NCBI RefSeq assembly: GCF_021012795.1
Contig: NZ_VFYU01000031.1
Location: 31,568-95,567, forward strand
From: Psychrobacter sp. I-STPA10
GTDB taxonomy: Bacteria > Pseudomonadota > Gammaproteobacteria > Pseudomonadales > Moraxellaceae
Direction of reading: 5' to 3'
Length of the DNA stretch: 64,000 nt
Position 1 is the first letter of the stretch. Every line of letters begins with the position of its first letter. The notes under the pieces are model-generated. The model did no database searches. It saw nothing but the letters and a program-made list of their open reading frames with translations, and was not told the origin of the DNA. Position numbers and translations under genes: made by a program. Below, piece by piece: positions 9,821 through 18,654 of the stretch.

Positions 9821-12800
9821 CAACTTACCTGTAAATGTTCTGCCAATTCAGGATAGCGGTTTAGTAAACGAGTGACCGCTACCAAACAAGCGTGGCGTTC
9901 CATCTTGCCTGCCGAATGGGTAAAGGTATAAAGCATGGGCAAAATTACTTGAGCAAAACTGCGGTCAGCCAATGCCACATCACGGAAAGTTTCAATCAAT
10001 GCCAATTTGGCTTGGCTGGCAGAAATGACTTTTAAATGAGCTTTTTTCTCATCAGCCTGCTTGCTTTGCTGATTGTATTTGCCATATTTTTGTTGTTGTT
10101 TATCGTTTGCCTTACTCTCCGCTTTGCTCTCTGGCGTGGCAGGTAAGCGGGCAGGGGGCAGTTCATACAATCCCCGTCTTAACAAACTTAATAACTGCTC
10201 AAAATCAGCAGGTACATTCTCTAGCAAGCTACTGGCAGGCTCATAAATGGTTGTTGTAGGGCTTACCGTATTAGTGATGTCATTTTGTTTACCAGCCTGT
10301 TTATCATTTTTTGAATTAGATTTTGTATCAGTGCTATCAGCTCTTTGTGCTTGTTTATTGGTTTGATAATCTTGCAACTGGCTGTCGCTGATATGACGGT
10401 TTTTAAAGCGTTGCCATAGCATAGTCACCGCAGAATATCGCACTTCACGGTCGCTACTTTGGGTCAGATAATATAAGGTTTCCACCTGTTGAAACTCAGG
10501 ATAACGCTGTAATAAAGTAATACCGAGCTGTCGGGCAAAACGACGTTTGCTATCAATTAAGGCATATAACGTATTGGCACTTAAACGTTGTTTTAACTCA
10601 CTTGGGCTTAGATGATAACGACGATTTTCAGCGGTTTGCTCACTGATAAAGGCTTGGGTTAATAGCTCTTGCACCTCGCTATGGGTGGACTCAGCCATCA
10701 TCACCCATTGCTTACTATCAGGTTGCCAATTTGCCAACTCATATTTGCTTAATAACAAACCAAACTCACGCAAGCGAATGTTGCCATGTTGCAGTAGCGG
10801 AATGACACGCTCAGGGCTAAAAAATTCAGCAGGAATAATCGCGTCAGGGTCGACAGGGCGGTCAGTCAATGCCAAACAAATATCGGCATGGTGATGGCTT
10901 AAATAGCTAATCGCCAACTCACTAATGGGGGCGGTGGGGTCATCGGTTGCCATGTGCCATAAGGCGTTTGCCCCTGCCAACACTTCGTCCTCGCTTGCCT
11001 CACGCACTTGACCTGTGAGCATTTGCAAAAAGGCGGTTTCTGAAATGATTTTTAACTCCGCCCCTTTGGCAATCAAATCCTCAGCTTTTAACTGCTTACT
11101 GCCTTTGCGACCATTGCCATATAACGGTGAGCCTTCATCACCAATCACCAAATAATCAAGTTTATTATTGACCGCACTGCTAATCGAGCCATTTGCCTCT
11201 TTCACCAGTTTTTCTGCCTCACCTCGGCTCATACTATTCATTTTGCCAGTGAACAAATAGCGTTGCCCTGACAAATCGACAGTCACTGTTGTTACGGTAT
11301 TAGCATTAGCGGTGGGCGATTCGGGTTGCTCATTGTCTTGATGACTTGTTTGCTTGCTTGGGGCAAAGTCGGCAGGTAAAAAGCCTTTATTAATCCTATC
11401 AATGGCAAATTCACGATAAACGCTTTTTTCACTTTGAGCCAGTTTCATCAGCCAATCAAAACCCAACTGGGTAGGGGCAAAACGACGCACATCAGACAGC
11501 CAATATCGTACGCTATATGCTAAGTCCTCATTAAAGGTTAAATGGCGTTGCCAATTTGTGGCAATTTTTTTGTTGTTGGGATTATCAGTATCTTTGTTGT
11601 CGCTTTCATCGTTGTTAGTATTGTCATTAGTATTTGTGGAAGTATCACCATGGATAAGCTGTTGTATCCACTCATTACTATTCCAATCAGTCTCATACGC
11701 CAATGCCTGCCAAAAACTTATCGGCAAACGATTGGCAGTGATTAATTCTTCATTTATCCACTCTTCAATGGTATCTTGCGATAAGGGGTGCAATAACAGC
11801 CGTTGCCAAACTTCAGCATCAACCGCATTTAAATCCAGCGTTTTTAACTGTTTTAAAACAAACGCCATCGCCTGTTTCATCGCTTTGTTATAAGGGCTGT
11901 GATAATTGATATAACCGCCCCCATAACCATTATATTCAACATCAATGTAACGGCTGATATTGATAAAATAATCTGCCCCTAACTCTTTTGCTGAATATAA
12001 ACTGGGCAACTGTTTACTGGCAAAATTGACACTATGCTCATTAGCACTGATTAACCGCTCAAAAAACCACTCAGGGGTCAAATCTCGACGATTAAAATGC
12101 TTACTTAACTGCTCGCCTGCCACCTTATGATGATAATCGGTATCTAAAAGCTGACCCCAACCCTCAATACCGACATCTTTGCGAGGGTCACGACTTAAAA
12201 TCTGCTCAATGGCAAATTTACGCACGCTGGCATGTTCAGAGATTGCCAAAAACATCAGCTCATTTAATGGCAAATCTTGGGCGTAACTTTTGGCATAACT
12301 AATGGCGTATTCATAAGCGTCTTTATTATCAGAATACAACAGCTTAATCACCACCGTATGCAAGCCCAACTCGCTAAAACGGGCTTTTTCAAAATTTGGT
12401 GATTGGGTCAACAGCCAAACAATCATCTCATCACGAGCTTGGCTGTGGTTATGTCCTGATGATAACTCTTGAATGGTTTGCACGCTGACATCACGCAACT
12501 GCGTCTGAAAATCATGCTTTAAACTGTCAGTGGCAAACTGGCGAACCGCCTCATTTTTGGCTTGTTTGAGTACTGTAAATAACGGCTCAGGGTCTTGTTG
12601 CCACGCCTCAGCAAATGCTCGTGATTTATTATCAAACAGCTTTTGGCGATGCTTATAACCAAAGCGACTGACCCCATAATTTTGCTCTTTGCTATTATGA
12701 AAACAAATATGATTAAGCACCCAACTGTTACGTTGTTGCTCACCATTGAGCGTTATATCCTCATCGTACGCCACCAGCACCGCACAACTTGCCTCAATAT

Positions 12801-13368
12801 AACAAACAGGCAACTGATGACCGAGCGTGCGTAAATAACGCCATGCTCTTAGGCTCATATAGGTTTTGGTCGCCTTGCTGACAGGGGTTCGCATACTATT
12901 ATCAAAGCGATGTGCGTCAATTTTGGCACTCAAACAACCAAATATCTCATAATCATGCAAAAATTCAGCTTGTTTATAAATGTATTTAAAGCCTTTCCAC
13001 ACCCCATAGCTAAGTGGCAGGCGAGCAATCGCTTGTTTTAACACCTGCCGAGAATAGGCACTGCCATCGTCCCATAAGGCAGTTAAAATCAGATGAATCT
13101 TAAAACGGTCAGGTAGGGGATAGACGCCTTCATCTGCCTCAAGTTTGGCAATCATCGCCACCCGCTCAGCAAACTGCACCTCTGGGTGCTTTTCTCGAAA
13201 CTCAACACTAAAAATCTTGCTTAAAAATCGCTCAAAGGTCAGCTCATCTTCGGGAATTGGCTTGTCTATTGTTGGGTCTGGTTGTGATGCCAAAGTGAGA
13301 AGTTTATCAACCAAAGTAGGGTCTTGTACTTGCCAAGCATGTGATACTTGTGAAAATGTCAGCGTCAT
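9820..13368 (-). CDS. HEAT-repeat protein with internal BRCT domain (MolR-like)
   Basis: About 1182 residues from the ATG at 13368; an in-frame TTG lies 18 bp upstream, but the ATG has AAGG upstream and is preferred. The protein is mostly helical repeats of HEAT type (for example SEHASVRKFAIEQILSRDP, SEVQELLTQAF). Near residues 700-790 there is a clear BRCT domain of the DNA-ligase type: LSGQRYLFTGKM, then EAEKLVKEANGSI, then LDYLVIGDEGS and KAEDLIAKGAE. BRCT domains bind phosphopeptides or DNA ends, which suggests a link to DNA or to a phosphorylated partner. The overall design resembles MolR/WGR-type HEAT proteins encoded beside SWIM proteins, although no WGR domain was seen. It is the promoter-proximal gene of the operon. 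Its role is unknown. Confidence 0.85.
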   Translation of the reverse strand: MTLTFSQVSHAWQVQDPTLVDKLLTLASQPDPTIDKPIPEDELTFERFLSKIFSVEFREKHPEVQFAERVAMIAKLEADEGVYPLPDRFKIHLILTALWDDGSAYSRQVLKQAIARLPLSYGVWKGFKYIYKQAEFLHDYEIFGCLSAKIDAHRFDNSMRTPVSKATKTYMSLRAWRYLRTLGHQLPVCYIEASCAVLVAYDEDITLNGEQQRNSWVLNHICFHNSKEQNYGVSRFGYKHRQKLFDNKSRAFAEAWQQDPEPLFTVLKQAKNEAVRQFATDSLKHDFQTQLRDVSVQTIQELSSGHNHSQARDEMIVWLLTQSPNFEKARFSELGLHTVVIKLLYSDNKDAYEYAISYAKSYAQDLPLNELMFLAISEHASVRKFAIEQILSRDPRKDVGIEGWGQLLDTDYHHKVAGEQLSKHFNRRDLTPEWFFERLISANEHSVNFASKQLPSLYSAKELGADYFINISRYIDVEYNGYGGGYINYHSPYNKAMKQAMAFVLKQLKTLDLNAVDAEVWQRLLLHPLSQDTIEEWINEELITANRLPISFWQALAYETDWNSNEWIQQLIHGDTSTNTNDNTNNDESDNKDTDNPNNKKIATNWQRHLTFNEDLAYSVRYWLSDVRRFAPTQLGFDWLMKLAQSEKSVYREFAIDRINKGFLPADFAPSKQTSHQDNEQPESPTANANTVTTVTVDLSGQRYLFTGKMNSMSRGEAEKLVKEANGSISSAVNNKLDYLVIGDEGSPLYGNGRKGSKQLKAEDLIAKGAELKIISETAFLQMLTGQVREASEDEVLAGANALWHMATDDPTAPISELAISYLSHHHADICLALTDRPVDPDAIIPAEFFSPERVIPLLQHGNIRLREFGLLLSKYELANWQPDSKQWVMMAESTHSEVQELLTQAFISEQTAENRRYHLSPSELKQRLSANTLYALIDSKRRFARQLGITLLQRYPEFQQVETLYYLTQSSDREVRYSAVTMLWQRFKNRHISDSQLQDYQTNKQAQRADSTDTKSNSKNDKQAGKQNDITNTVSPTTTIYEPASSLLENVPADFEQLLSLLRRGLYELPPARLPATPESKAESKANDKQQQKYGKYNQQSKQADEKKAHLKVISASQAKLALIETFRDVALADRSFAQVILPMLYTFTHSAGKMERHACLVAVTRLLNRYPELAEHLQVS

Positions 13369-13473
13369 GATGAACTGCCTTGTCAAAATAGAATAATGAA
13401 TATTTAATTGTTGGTTTTATAAATAGGTTTTATAACTAAATGATAATAATGGGTATCTTTATAGCATAAAAAT

Positions 13474-13531
13474 GTTTACTTTTTAATAGATAATACAATT
13501 TATTAAAAAGTAAACGACAACTGTTGTCGTT
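13474..13531. promoter_or_regulatory. Two abutting palindromes upstream of the HEAT/BRCT operon
   Basis: A perfect 15-bp inverted repeat, GTTTACTTTTTAATA at 13474-13488 and its complement at 13501-13515, has a 12-bp AT spacer. It touches a second palindrome, AACGACAAC-T-GTTGTCGTT, at 13513-13531. They lie 105-160 bp upstream of the operon start on the minus strand. Such paired dyads are typical of operators or transcript hairpins; which one applies here is an inference. Confidence 0.5.
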
Positions 13532-13575
13532 ACTGTTTGGTGGATAGTAAAAAGAGCATTGACAACAATCTTTGA

Positions 13576-13648
13576 CTATTGCACAATAGCAACCGTTGTG
13601 AGATTTAGCGTTTCACTGCTTGCAGTGAGGGACGATGTTGCGTCGTCC
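13576..13648. repeat. Run of three short hairpins
   Basis: Three small perfect dyads follow each other: CTATTG-CA-CAATAG (13576-13589), CACTGC-TT-GCAGTG (13614-13627) and GGACGA...TCGTCC (13630-13648). No coding frame covers them. They continue the palindromic block between the giant operon and bioD and could belong to a structured transcript. Confidence 0.45.
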
Positions 13649-13661
13649 ACGAGACAAGCCT

Positions 13662-13813
13662 GTACATTTGACACAAGGAAGACTGTTTCAGCCCTACTAA
13701 TACCTAATATAGCCCTCTAGTGTATTAGTTCGCTGGCGCAATCACGCAAACGTGATTGAACTAATTACACTAGAGGGCTATATTAGGTGTAGGTCAGTGA
13801 GTCTTCCATGTAC
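13662..13813 (+). ncRNA. Candidate rod-shaped non-coding RNA or MITE-like hairpin
   Basis: Nested inverted repeats form one long rod: GTACAT (13662) with ATGTAC (13808), GGAAGACT (13677) with AGTCTTCC (13800), a nearly perfect ~34-bp arm (13698-13731 with 13758-13791), and an inner stem CAATCACG/CGTGATTG (13739-13758) with a four-base loop and a one-sided bulge. A strong plus-strand terminator follows at 13845. Rod with bulge plus terminator is what a 6S-like RNA would look like, but no sequence match to 6S is recognised. A MITE insertion with terminal repeats explains the same pattern. Strand is assigned only from the terminator. Confidence 0.35.
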
Positions 13814-13844
13814 CCAGTTATGAGGTAAATCAACAACACACACT

Positions 13845-13881
13845 AAACCCCAGTTATTATCATAATAACTGGGGTTTTTTT
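13845..13881 (+). terminator. Strong intrinsic terminator
   Basis: Perfect 16-bp arms, AAACCCCAGTTATTAT and its complement, are followed on the plus strand by seven T. On the minus strand only three T follow, so it would be a weaker terminator for bioD, which ends 44 bp away. No plus-strand gene precedes it, which is why a non-coding transcript is suspected. Confidence 0.8.
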
Positions 13882-13924
13882 ATGGCAAGTTCTTTAACTC
13901 GCAATCATTCGTTGAAGCCATTAA

Positions 13925-14605
13925 CTAAACTATCAGTGGTAATTCTAACCACTGTGACTTAGGATAATTGGTTTGTAGATAGCGTTGTAAATAATCTTTG
14001 GTACTATTGCTGATACTACTATGACCAATCTGCTCATCGCTATTAGTAACCCTATCAGTATCTAACTCTCCACCCAAATAGTGATTATATATAACGCTAT
14101 GCAACTGTAAGCCCCGCTTACTAATCGCTTCGATGCTAAGTAAGGTATGATTGATGCTACCCAATCTACCTGATGTGACTAATACCACAGGATATTGACA
14201 CTCACTAATATAATCAAGGGTCAATAAGTCATTGTTCAATGGCACTAAAACCCCGCCAGCCCCTTCTAATAATACAATCTCATACTCAATCTCAAGCTGT
14301 TTTGTCGCACTGCTGATACGCTCTGGGTCAATTTTATCATTAACTAAGGACGCCGAAAAATGCGGTGAGGCAGGCTTTGGATATACATAAGGGCAGGTGA
14401 TACCATCTTTATCCACTTGCTGTAGGTCAATGCTCATCATTTGTCGATGGGTGATAATGTCATCAGCAATGCCTATACAGCCTGTTTGTACCAGCTTTTG
14501 GGTAATCACCTTTTTGCCTTGTGCTTGCATGGTTTTGGCAAGCCAGCCTGTGGCATAGGTTTTACCAATATCGGTATCAATCCCTGTAATAAAAAGTACT
14601 GTCAT
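13925..14605 (-). CDS. bioD: Dethiobiotin synthetase
   Basis: ATP-dependent carboxylation of 7,8-diaminopelargonate to dethiobiotin, the penultimate step of biotin synthesis, in the cytoplasm. The 226-residue protein starts with the family P-loop, GIDTDIGKTYATGWLA (residues 7-22), and has the family segment LLEGAGGVLVPL near 112-123, which helps bind the substrates. It lies 49 bp downstream of bioA on the same strand, so the two form an operon. The other biotin genes (bioF, bioC, bioH, bioB) are not in the window. Confidence 0.93.
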   Translation of the reverse strand: MTVLFITGIDTDIGKTYATGWLAKTMQAQGKKVITQKLVQTGCIGIADDIITHRQMMSIDLQQVDKDGITCPYVYPKPASPHFSASLVNDKIDPERISSATKQLEIEYEIVLLEGAGGVLVPLNNDLLTLDYISECQYPVVLVTSGRLGSINHTLLSIEAISKRGLQLHSVIYNHYLGGELDTDRVTNSDEQIGHSSISNSTKDYLQRYLQTNYPKSQWLELPLIV

Positions 14606-14654
14606 AATAGCTTAATCCTAAATTTTTCTTAAAATATAATTAATTATATTGAAA

Positions 14655-15929
14655 TTATTGATTAAAATATTTAATCAATAAATCTATTAACGTTGTGCAT
14701 AAATGCTTAAGCTCATCATCATTAGTAATAAGTGGTGGCATCAAATACACCAAAGTACCAAATGGACGCACCCAAATATCTGTTTTGGCTAATAATTGTG
14801 AAAATTTTGTCATATCAATGGCTTGATGTAGTTCAATCACCCCAATAGCTCCTAAGCAACGAACTTCTTTAACCGCTGTCAGCTCATTAGCAACAGTTAG
14901 ATATTGCCAAAGCTTGCTTTGCATCGCACGAGCTTTGGCGGGAATATCATTGGATAGGATTAAATCAACCGACGCATTGGCAACTGAACAGGCGAGGGGA
15001 TTACCCATAAATGTTGGACCATGCATCAGTGCTGGCGTATCACTATGACTAATGGTATCGGCAACATGGCGAGTACATAACGTGGCTGCAAAGGTCATAT
15101 AACCACCTGTTAACGCCTTACCAATGGTCATAATATCGGGGCAAATCTGTGCATGTTGACACGCAAATAATTGACCTGTACGCCCAAATCCTGTGGCGAT
15201 TTCATCGGTAATTAATAATACATCATAGTCATCACATAGCTTGCGTAACAGTTGTAAATACTCAGGACTATAAAAACGCATCCCACCAGCACCTTGTACA
15301 ATCGGCTCAATAATAAAGGCAGCCAGCTTTTGATGATACTTGGCAAAAAAATCAGATAGGTTTTGTTTAACATCAGCAGATAACGGTTGATCAAAGCCCA
15401 TAGGTGGTGCATCTATAAAATACTGAATTGGCAGTTGCTTACCATATAAGCCGTGCATACCAGTGACAGGGTCACAAACGCTCATTGCATGCCATGTATC
15501 GCCATAATAGCCTGAGCGTGTGGTGGCAAAGTGTTTTTTATTGGGCTTACCATTTGCCACTTGGTATTGCAATGCCATCTTTAAGGCGACCTCAACTGAG
15601 ACGCTACCGCTGTCAGCATAAAAGATGGCATCTAATTTATCAGGTACAATGGCGAGAAGTTTTTTGCCAAGCTCAATTGCTGGCTGGTGAGTTAAGCCAC
15701 CAAACATCACATGCGACATCTTATTGACTTGTTGATGTATGGCATCGTTAAGCTTTGGATGATTATAACCATGAATCGCTGACCACCAAGATGACATACC
15801 ATCAAGCATACGACGTCCATCTTTAGTATAAAGATAAACACCTTCGGCATGGTCAATGACGATATTGGGATATGCGGGTGGCAAGCTTGTATAAGGATGC
15901 CAAAGGTGTTGGCTGTCGAACTGATTCAT
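14655..15929 (-). CDS. bioA: Adenosylmethionine-8-amino-7-oxononanoate aminotransferase
   Basis: PLP enzyme that transfers an amino group from S-adenosylmethionine to 7-keto-8-aminopelargonate, giving diaminopelargonate for BioD. The 424-residue length is normal. Visible landmarks are the N-terminal HLWHPYTSLPP, GMSSWWSAIHGYNHP, LLITDEIATGFGRTG with the PLP-binding Asp, and TIGKALTGGYM with the PLP lysine near residue 270. Starts at ATG 15929 and is the first gene of bioA-bioD. A TATAAT-like box on the minus strand (15975-15970) is a possible -10; no BirA operator was recognised. Confidence 0.95.
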   Translation of the reverse strand: MNQFDSQHLWHPYTSLPPAYPNIVIDHAEGVYLYTKDGRRMLDGMSSWWSAIHGYNHPKLNDAIHQQVNKMSHVMFGGLTHQPAIELGKKLLAIVPDKLDAIFYADSGSVSVEVALKMALQYQVANGKPNKKHFATTRSGYYGDTWHAMSVCDPVTGMHGLYGKQLPIQYFIDAPPMGFDQPLSADVKQNLSDFFAKYHQKLAAFIIEPIVQGAGGMRFYSPEYLQLLRKLCDDYDVLLITDEIATGFGRTGQLFACQHAQICPDIMTIGKALTGGYMTFAATLCTRHVADTISHSDTPALMHGPTFMGNPLACSVANASVDLILSNDIPAKARAMQSKLWQYLTVANELTAVKEVRCLGAIGVIELHQAIDMTKFSQLLAKTDIWVRPFGTLVYLMPPLITNDDELKHLCTTLIDLLIKYFNQ

Positions 15930-16378
15930 TGTAAGACCTAAGCGAGACGAATTTTAAGACAGAATCCGTATTATAACAGCGAATATATAAGTTATTGGTT
16001 TTATTGGATACAAGCCCCCTGTTTCGATTGGTTTGTTTTCGCATAATGTATATTATGTTAAATAATGTGTATCAAGTCATATATATCAATGCTTTAGCTT
16101 ATCGCCGGCTTTTATCCTGCCTGCCATTGCTCGCACCTTTGATGTTATTAAATCATTCCCCACCGCTCATAGCAGACAAATTGTGCTATGCTTTTTAGCA
16201 ACTCAACACGTTATATAAATACGTATTACGAGCATCATAATCATAACAACACAACGGTTCTCAGATATATATGGATTTAACTACTATCATTAATTGCCCT
16301 CATTTTTCCCATGATTGCATTGATTTTAAAGATATTAGTAGGAGTTTTCAGACATAAAAAATGTAAGCACATAAGGAT
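15930..16378. other. Intergenic region between bioA and the first AT-rich island
   Basis: No convincing gene is seen. It contains the likely bioA promoter (TATAAT-like box at 15970-15975, minus strand). Base composition drops toward AT to the right, where the island of short genes begins. Confidence 0.5.
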
Positions 16379-16459
16379 ATGAAACAACTAACTATAATAG
16401 GATATCTAATTGGAGGCGCTTCAGTAGTTAACTCATGGAAAATATGCTATGAATTATAG
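16379..16459 (+). CDS. Possible 26-residue peptide at the head of the AT-rich island
   Basis: A very short frame, starting MKQLTIIGYLIGGASVV, is hydrophobic. Its end overlaps the ATG of the next gene, as in translationally coupled genes. AAGGAT lies just before the start but too close for a good ribosome site. It may be a leader peptide or the remains of a longer broken gene. Confidence 0.25.
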   Translation: MKQLTIIGYLIGGASVVNSWKICYEL

Positions 16460-16646
16460 ATTATTATATGAAAGAAACCTCTTACTCCTACTTTTACTTT
16501 TAATTACTTTGTATATAGTTATAAAATCAGAAGGTAAACTTCATAGATCTAGAAACAAACATAGAAAACAAACTAATGCCCACTATTCATTATTGTTTTC
16601 AATTCTTATATTTGTTATCTATAAAATTTTTAAGGCGTTCCAATGA
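16449..16646 (+). CDS. Small membrane protein, 65 aa
   Basis: Unrecognised protein with a leucine-rich transmembrane segment near residues 9-25 (NLLLLLLLLITLYIVI), a basic middle (RSRNKHRKQ) and a second hydrophobic stretch at 46-60. Its stop overlaps the start of the next gene, so it is probably in the same transcript. Strongly AT-rich, unlike the flanking bio and PHB genes, which suggests acquisition by transfer. Function unknown; a small toxin, an immunity protein or a broken gene are all possible. Confidence 0.45.
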   Translation: MNYRLLYERNLLLLLLLLITLYIVIKSEGKLHRSRNKHRKQTNAHYSLLFSILIFVIYKIFKAFQ

Positions 16647-17026
16647 ATATACTAAAAAATATTGATATTTCTAATTTATGGTTAGGTGATTTTAACAAAT
16701 ACACATACATTGAGAATGCTATTGAAAGGGCATTCATTAATATATTAGATGAAGAAGATGGCAAAAAAGATGACTGGGTTATTCCATTTTTTAATACACT
16801 TTGGGGAAATGGTGAAAAAATGATGGATGCCAATCCTATATTTTCAGCCAGAAATATACCAAAAAATTATATTGTAAGATTAGTTGTATATGAAGAGAAT
16901 AGTGTTGGCTATTCATCTTATGAAAGTGATTTTGATAATATACCTATGAATACCTTGTGGGTGACCTCAGAGTATACAAATAAAATAGAACCTTTTTTTA
17001 GAGATATTATTAAAAAGTTAAAATAA
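16643..17026 (+). CDS. Hypothetical acidic protein, paralogue 1 of a tandem pair
   Basis: 127 residues, soluble, no signal peptide. It is clearly related to the next gene over the whole length: both carry (L/K)WLG near residue 14, a PFFNT motif in the middle, NPIFSA, then SDFD.(I/M)PM.T and a C-terminal FF..(I/V)I. The family is not recognised. Tandem duplication, small size, acidic character and an AT-rich setting are common in immunity-gene arrays of polymorphic toxin systems, so an immunity role is a reasonable guess. No cognate toxin gene is nearby. Confidence 0.65.
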   Translation: MNILKNIDISNLWLGDFNKYTYIENAIERAFINILDEEDGKKDDWVIPFFNTLWGNGEKMMDANPIFSARNIPKNYIVRLVVYEENSVGYSSYESDFDNIPMNTLWVTSEYTNKIEPFFRDIIKKLK

Positions 17027-17080
17027 AGGTATTAGGTGTCACTAACCTATAAAGTCAAGCAGTAAGGATAAAGAGAAGAA

Positions 17081-17464
17081 ATGGAAAATATCAGAAATAT
17101 GACTTTGAGTAAAAAATGGCTAGGTAATCCTTCTGAATACAAAATTGTCGAATCTTATATTTATAATATATTTTTCAAAATACTACACGAGATAAATGAA
17201 GATATAAAAAACTGGACTACCCCCTTCTTTAATACACATTTTTATGAAGGGTTTGATGATATAAACGGCAATCCAATATTTTCTGCTAAAAATAATCTAG
17301 AACAATACATTATTAAAGCAGTCATAGATGAAGATTATAATGATATTACAACATTTAAAAGTGATTTTGATGACATGCCTATGTATACCATATACTTAAC
17401 ATCTGACTATATGAATGAAATCCAATATTTTTTTAAACAAGTAATTAATAATCAGAAATTTTAA
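17081..17464 (+). CDS. Hypothetical acidic protein, paralogue 2 of a tandem pair
   Basis: 127 residues, the same length as the preceding gene and matching it at KWLGNPSEYK, TTPFFNTHFYEG, NPIFSAKNN and SDFDDMPMYT. The two have diverged well beyond a recent copy, so this is an old duplication or two imports of one family. ATG is preceded by GGATAAAGAGAAGA. Family and function are not recognised; a diversified immunity protein is the favoured idea because of the paralogy and context. Confidence 0.65.
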   Translation: MENIRNMTLSKKWLGNPSEYKIVESYIYNIFFKILHEINEDIKNWTTPFFNTHFYEGFDDINGNPIFSAKNNLEQYIIKAVIDEDYNDITTFKSDFDDMPMYTIYLTSDYMNEIQYFFKQVINNQKF

Positions 17465-17521
17465 GAATTATAGTTAAGTAAATTTATATATTATTTATAT
17501 AACTTTATGATTGAGGTATAT

Positions 17522-17794
17522 ATGGAACAGCTCATATTTAAGTTTTTATTTTTTAATTATATTGTAATCATGTGTATCATTGATATATACGCATCTGATA
17601 AATATAAGAAAAATAAAGAAATAACAATAATAATTTTAGGTTTATCCTACCCTATCTTTGTTTACTACTTCTATCAAATGTTAACTTTTAGCAACCCAAA
17701 TGCTGGATTAGCAGATTTATTATTTGTTATCGTCATGCTGGTACTTGCTCCTATTGGTATTTTTCATGGTAGAAAGAACAATAACCACCCTTGA
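17522..17794 (+). CDS. Small membrane protein, 90 aa
   Basis: The ATG at 17522 follows GAGGTATAT and is preferred over an ATG 15 bp upstream. Three hydrophobic segments are visible: residues ~5-24, 36-55 and 65-83. The C-terminus is short and basic (GRKNNNHP). Unrecognised family. It sits in a same-strand series of short AT-rich genes. Confidence 0.5.
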   Translation: MEQLIFKFLFFNYIVIMCIIDIYASDKYKKNKEITIIILGLSYPIFVYYFYQMLTFSNPNAGLADLLFVIVMLVLAPIGIFHGRKNNNHP

Positions 17795-17821
17795 GTTTTT
17801 AGTGAAAAAATAGGATTATTA

Positions 17822-18244
17822 ATGTTTAACAATTTAACATATAAGAAATTACTAGGATTATTACCCCCTATTTCGTTTCTAATTCTTTATTTTGAAACTA
17901 AAAATAAAACATTTTTAATCATTATTTTATTATTTTTATCTATTTTAATTAATAATGGTTCTATTAATTTTTTTTACTCATGGTTTTATTTATCCTTATA
18001 TTTCTTGTATGGAACTATTACTCCTTTAAAAACAATTGGCTTTTTTGGTACCATTAAGATAAATATGATATATAAAGTATTTTTATTTTTTCCTCAGATG
18101 TTGATTATATTACTTTATTTATCAAGTAAAAATTATGTATTATTTTTCTCTTTTACCGAATCAAATATTATAGGTGTCATTATAAATATAATTCTTTTAA
18201 CAATTTCTAGTTTTATTTTTTTATATCTATCATATAGATACTAA
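17822..18244 (+). CDS. Small multi-pass membrane protein, 140 aa
   Basis: Very hydrophobic, Phe/Leu/Ile-rich, with about four or five transmembrane segments (roughly 13-25, 30-48, 52-66, 82-102, 118-138). AGGATTATTA precedes the ATG. No family recognised. Placement 28 bp after the previous gene suggests co-transcription. Codon use is extremely AT-biased compared with the PHB genes to the right. Confidence 0.5.
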   Translation: MFNNLTYKKLLGLLPPISFLILYFETKNKTFLIIILLFLSILINNGSINFFYSWFYLSLYFLYGTITPLKTIGFFGTIKINMIYKVFLFFPQMLIILLYLSSKNYVLFFSFTESNIIGVIINIILLTISSFIFLYLSYRY

Positions 18245-18367
18245 TACATACAATATGTATATACTAAAAAATTGCTGGTAAAATTTGGTAAATATTTTAG
18301 CAGCAATCGGTTTTGTTACATATATACAATAAAAGAGTTGCTAATTTATATCAATTTAGAGGTTCAG

Positions 18368-18556
18368 ATGTTGAAGAAAAATATAAAAAAAATGATTATT
18401 TTTATGACAATAAACTGTATAGGAATGCTGTTTATAGTTTGTGCTTCACAATTCACAAGCACTATTTTAAAATATTTTCTCTATATATTAGGAGTATTTA
18501 TAAATTCTATAGGTTTTTATTATCTAGCTATAAATACTGAAAAAAAACATCATTAA
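18368..18556 (+). CDS. Small membrane protein, 62 aa
   Basis: The ATG at 18368 follows AGAGGTTCAG, a better start than an upstream in-frame ATG at 18272. Two transmembrane helices (about 10-28 and 34-54) are bracketed by lysine-rich ends (MLKKNIKK, NTEKKHH). No family recognised; typical of the tiny two-helix proteins in this island. Confidence 0.45.
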   Translation: MLKKNIKKMIIFMTINCIGMLFIVCASQFTSTILKYFLYILGVFINSIGFYYLAINTEKKHH

Positions 18557-18654
18557 ATAATAACAATAGCTTAGATAACTTAGGCGAGAGTTATTTTACT
18601 ATATGGTTAATACTCCTACTTTCCATAAGTCCTTTTTTCAAAAAATAACCATTA

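Noticed and set aside
1..13386. Many plus-strand open frames opposite the giant genes, such as 7371-7757
   Set aside because: They are mirror images of low-complexity Asn/Gln/Ser-rich coding on the minus strand, with no ribosome sites or protein family signs.
13662..13813. 6S RNA
   Set aside because: The rod shape is similar, but I could not match the known 6S sequence; kept only as a candidate.
15930..16040. Biotin operator or riboswitch before bioA
   Set aside because: No clear BirA-type palindrome, and no known aptamer sequence.
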